Shown piece after piece: positions 5,637-6,551 of a stretch of DNA of 6,551 bases (positions are counted from its first letter, which is position 1; the number at the start of each line of letters is the position of its first letter). The stretch comes from an uncultured Phycisphaerales bacterium (GTDB taxonomy: Bacteria; Planctomycetota; Phycisphaerae; Phycisphaerales; UBA1924), in contig CALAFV010000028.1 of assembly GCA_937891445.1 (NCBI GenBank), positions 1 to 6,551 of the forward strand. Direction: 5' to 3'. Both the position numbers and the translations under genes were made by a program. The notes under the pieces are model-generated. The model did no database searches, was not told the origin of the DNA, and saw nothing but the letters and a program-made list of their open reading frames with translations.

Positions 5637-6478
5637 CGTCCTGGTTCGATCGGAACTACTTCCTGCTCCGACGGCTGCATTCGCTCTCCGGCGTCGTGCC
5701 GATCGGGGTGTTCCTGCTGTTCCACCTGACGACGAACGCGTCGATCGTCTGGGGCCTGATGGACGGGCGCAAGGCGGTCTACGGGCACGCCGGGGTGGCG
5801 GCGTACCAGTCGGAGGTCGGGTTCATCAGCCGGGCGCCGTTCCTGCTGCTGACCGAGATCTTCGTGCTGTGGATCCCGATCGCGTTCCACTCGCTGCTCG
5901 GGTTGTACTACGCGAGGACGGGGAAGCACAACGCGTACCGGTACTCGTATCAGGACAACTGGCGGTACAGCCTCCAGCGGTGGAGCGGGTACGTCGGGCT
6001 GCTGTTCATCTTCTGGCACGTGGCGACGCTGCGGTGGGGGTGGACGTTCCTGCTGCCGGGGGGGACGAAGTGGGACCACCAGTTCGCCGCGAGCACGATG
6101 GCGGCGATCCTCCAAGGGCGTGAACTGGCGACCGCGGCGGACGGGACGACCTGGACGCTGACGGGGGCGGGGATCGCGGTGTCGCTGGCGTACCTGATCG
6201 GCGTGTCGCTGCTGGTGTTCCACTTCGCCAACGGGCTGTGGACGGCGGCGATCACGTGGGGGGTGACAATCTCGCAGGCAGCGCAGCGGCGGTTCGGGCG
6301 GGTGTGCGTGGCGGTGGGGGTGCTGCTGATGCTGGCGGGGTGGTCGTCGGTGATCGGGTTCATGACGCTGGACCAGAAGGTGGCGCGCGAGACGGAAGTA
6401 CGCGTGCTGCGCGAAGCGCCGGAACTGATGGACAAGAAGGAAGCGGGGGACGCCCTGCTGGGGACGGTGGCGCCGTGA
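5624..6478 (+). CDS. sdhC: Succinate dehydrogenase/fumarate reductase cytochrome b subunit (di-heme SdhC)
   Basis: A 284-residue integral membrane subunit that anchors complex II and carries electrons between the iron-sulfur subunit and quinone. It matches the single-anchor, di-heme type known from Bacillus subtilis SdhC: RRLHSLSGVVPIG (16-28), FHLTTN (33-38), PIAFHSLLGLYYA (85-97), QRWSGYVGLLFIFWHV (118-133) and VFHFANGLWTAAITWG (198-213). The four haem-ligand histidines of the family align with H34, H89, H132 and H200; H19 matches another conserved histidine. Five transmembrane helices are expected, at about 17-40, 72-97, 118-138, 181-211 and 226-248. It is longer than the roughly 200-residue Bacillus protein because of about 26 extra residues between H132 and H200 (around 145-178) and a charged C-terminal tail (249-284). 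The start is TTG with AGGAGG 7 nt upstream. sdhA and sdhB would normally follow but fall outside the window. Confidence 0.94.
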   Translation: MSDKASWFDRNYFLLRRLHSLSGVVPIGVFLLFHLTTNASIVWGLMDGRKAVYGHAGVAAYQSEVGFISRAPFLLLTEIFVLWIPIAFHSLLGLYYARTGKHNAYRYSYQDNWRYSLQRWSGYVGLLFIFWHVATLRWGWTFLLPGGTKWDHQFAASTMAAILQGRELATAADGTTWTLTGAGIAVSLAYLIGVSLLVFHFANGLWTAAITWGVTISQAAQRRFGRVCVAVGVLLMLAGWSSVIGFMTLDQKVARETEVRVLREAPELMDKKEAGDALLGTVAP

Positions 6479-6551
6479 GCGGCGGGGCAGGGCGGAGGCG
6501 GGGCGAGCGTGGTGAATCTATCGTCGCTGGCGGGGAGGAAGGGCGGGCATC
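6479..6551 (+). other. Downstream flank of sdhC, possible start of the next gene
   Basis: Two starts are possible. A GTG at 6475-6477 overlaps the sdhC stop as GTGA and stays open to the edge, but reads as Gly/Arg-rich sequence. A GTG at 6509, 10 nt after GGAGG (6494-6498), also stays open to the edge and begins VVNLSSLAGR. Neither shows the FAD-binding GGGLAG motif expected near the start of SdhA. The piece is too short to identify. No terminator hairpin is seen. Confidence 0.25.

Noticed and set aside
5500..6123. A plus-strand open frame using the ATG at 5608 (MRRIVLVRQG)
   Set aside because: It is out of frame with sdhC and becomes Arg/Ala/Val-rich low complexity; the SdhC frame is unambiguous.
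1..6551. A new defence, mobile or RNA-guided system
   Set aside because: No transposase, integrase, nuclease-helicase set, reverse transcriptase, repeat-spacer array, tRNA or rRNA is seen. YraN has a nuclease-like fold but is a widespread housekeeping family, and all neighbours are ordinary cellular genes.

Overview
This is a GC-rich chromosomal window of housekeeping-type genes. There is no phage, transposon, CRISPR or toxin module. A planctomycete, perhaps of the Phycisphaerae, is the best guess. The guess rests on a MiaB with two sizeable insertions, a small DUF1844 protein, a Bacillus-type di-heme succinate dehydrogenase anchor with a TTG start, a lipoprotein with a degenerate parvulin domain, and mixed use of Shine-Dalgarno sites. 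This is an inference from gene content; no marker gene settles it.

Layout from left to right. (1) 1-1072, minus: the N-terminal 357 residues of the tRNA methylthiotransferase MiaB, running off the left edge. (2) 1073-1249: a G-rich divergent spacer with a 14-bp direct repeat and a perfect 9-bp hairpin that looks like a dispersed palindromic element. (3) 1250-3073, plus: a two-transmembrane sensor histidine kinase with HAMP, HisKA and HATPase domains and a low-complexity Ala/Gly tail; no response regulator is in view. (4) 3092-3547 and 3560-4927, minus: a two-gene unit read right to left, first a lipoprotein related to SurA/PrsA parvulin chaperones, then a YraN-family (UPF0102) nuclease-fold protein 12 bases downstream. 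It converges on the kinase with only 18 bases between stop codons. (5) 4928-5051: a divergent promoter region with a TATACT -10-like hexamer and a 6-bp hairpin. (6) 5052-5555 and 5624-6478, plus: a DUF1844 protein followed by SdhC, the membrane cytochrome b of succinate dehydrogenase or fumarate reductase. The flavoprotein and iron-sulfur subunit genes would be expected to the right, but the last 73 bases do not show them.

The genes belong to separate processes: tRNA modification, signal transduction, envelope protein folding and respiration. Nothing indicates one joint system. The points most worth a second look are a perfect 15-nt palindrome covering the TTG start codon of sdhC, the hairpin in front of the kinase, the MiaB insertions, and a strong G-over-C bias of the plus strand that persists whichever strand is coding.
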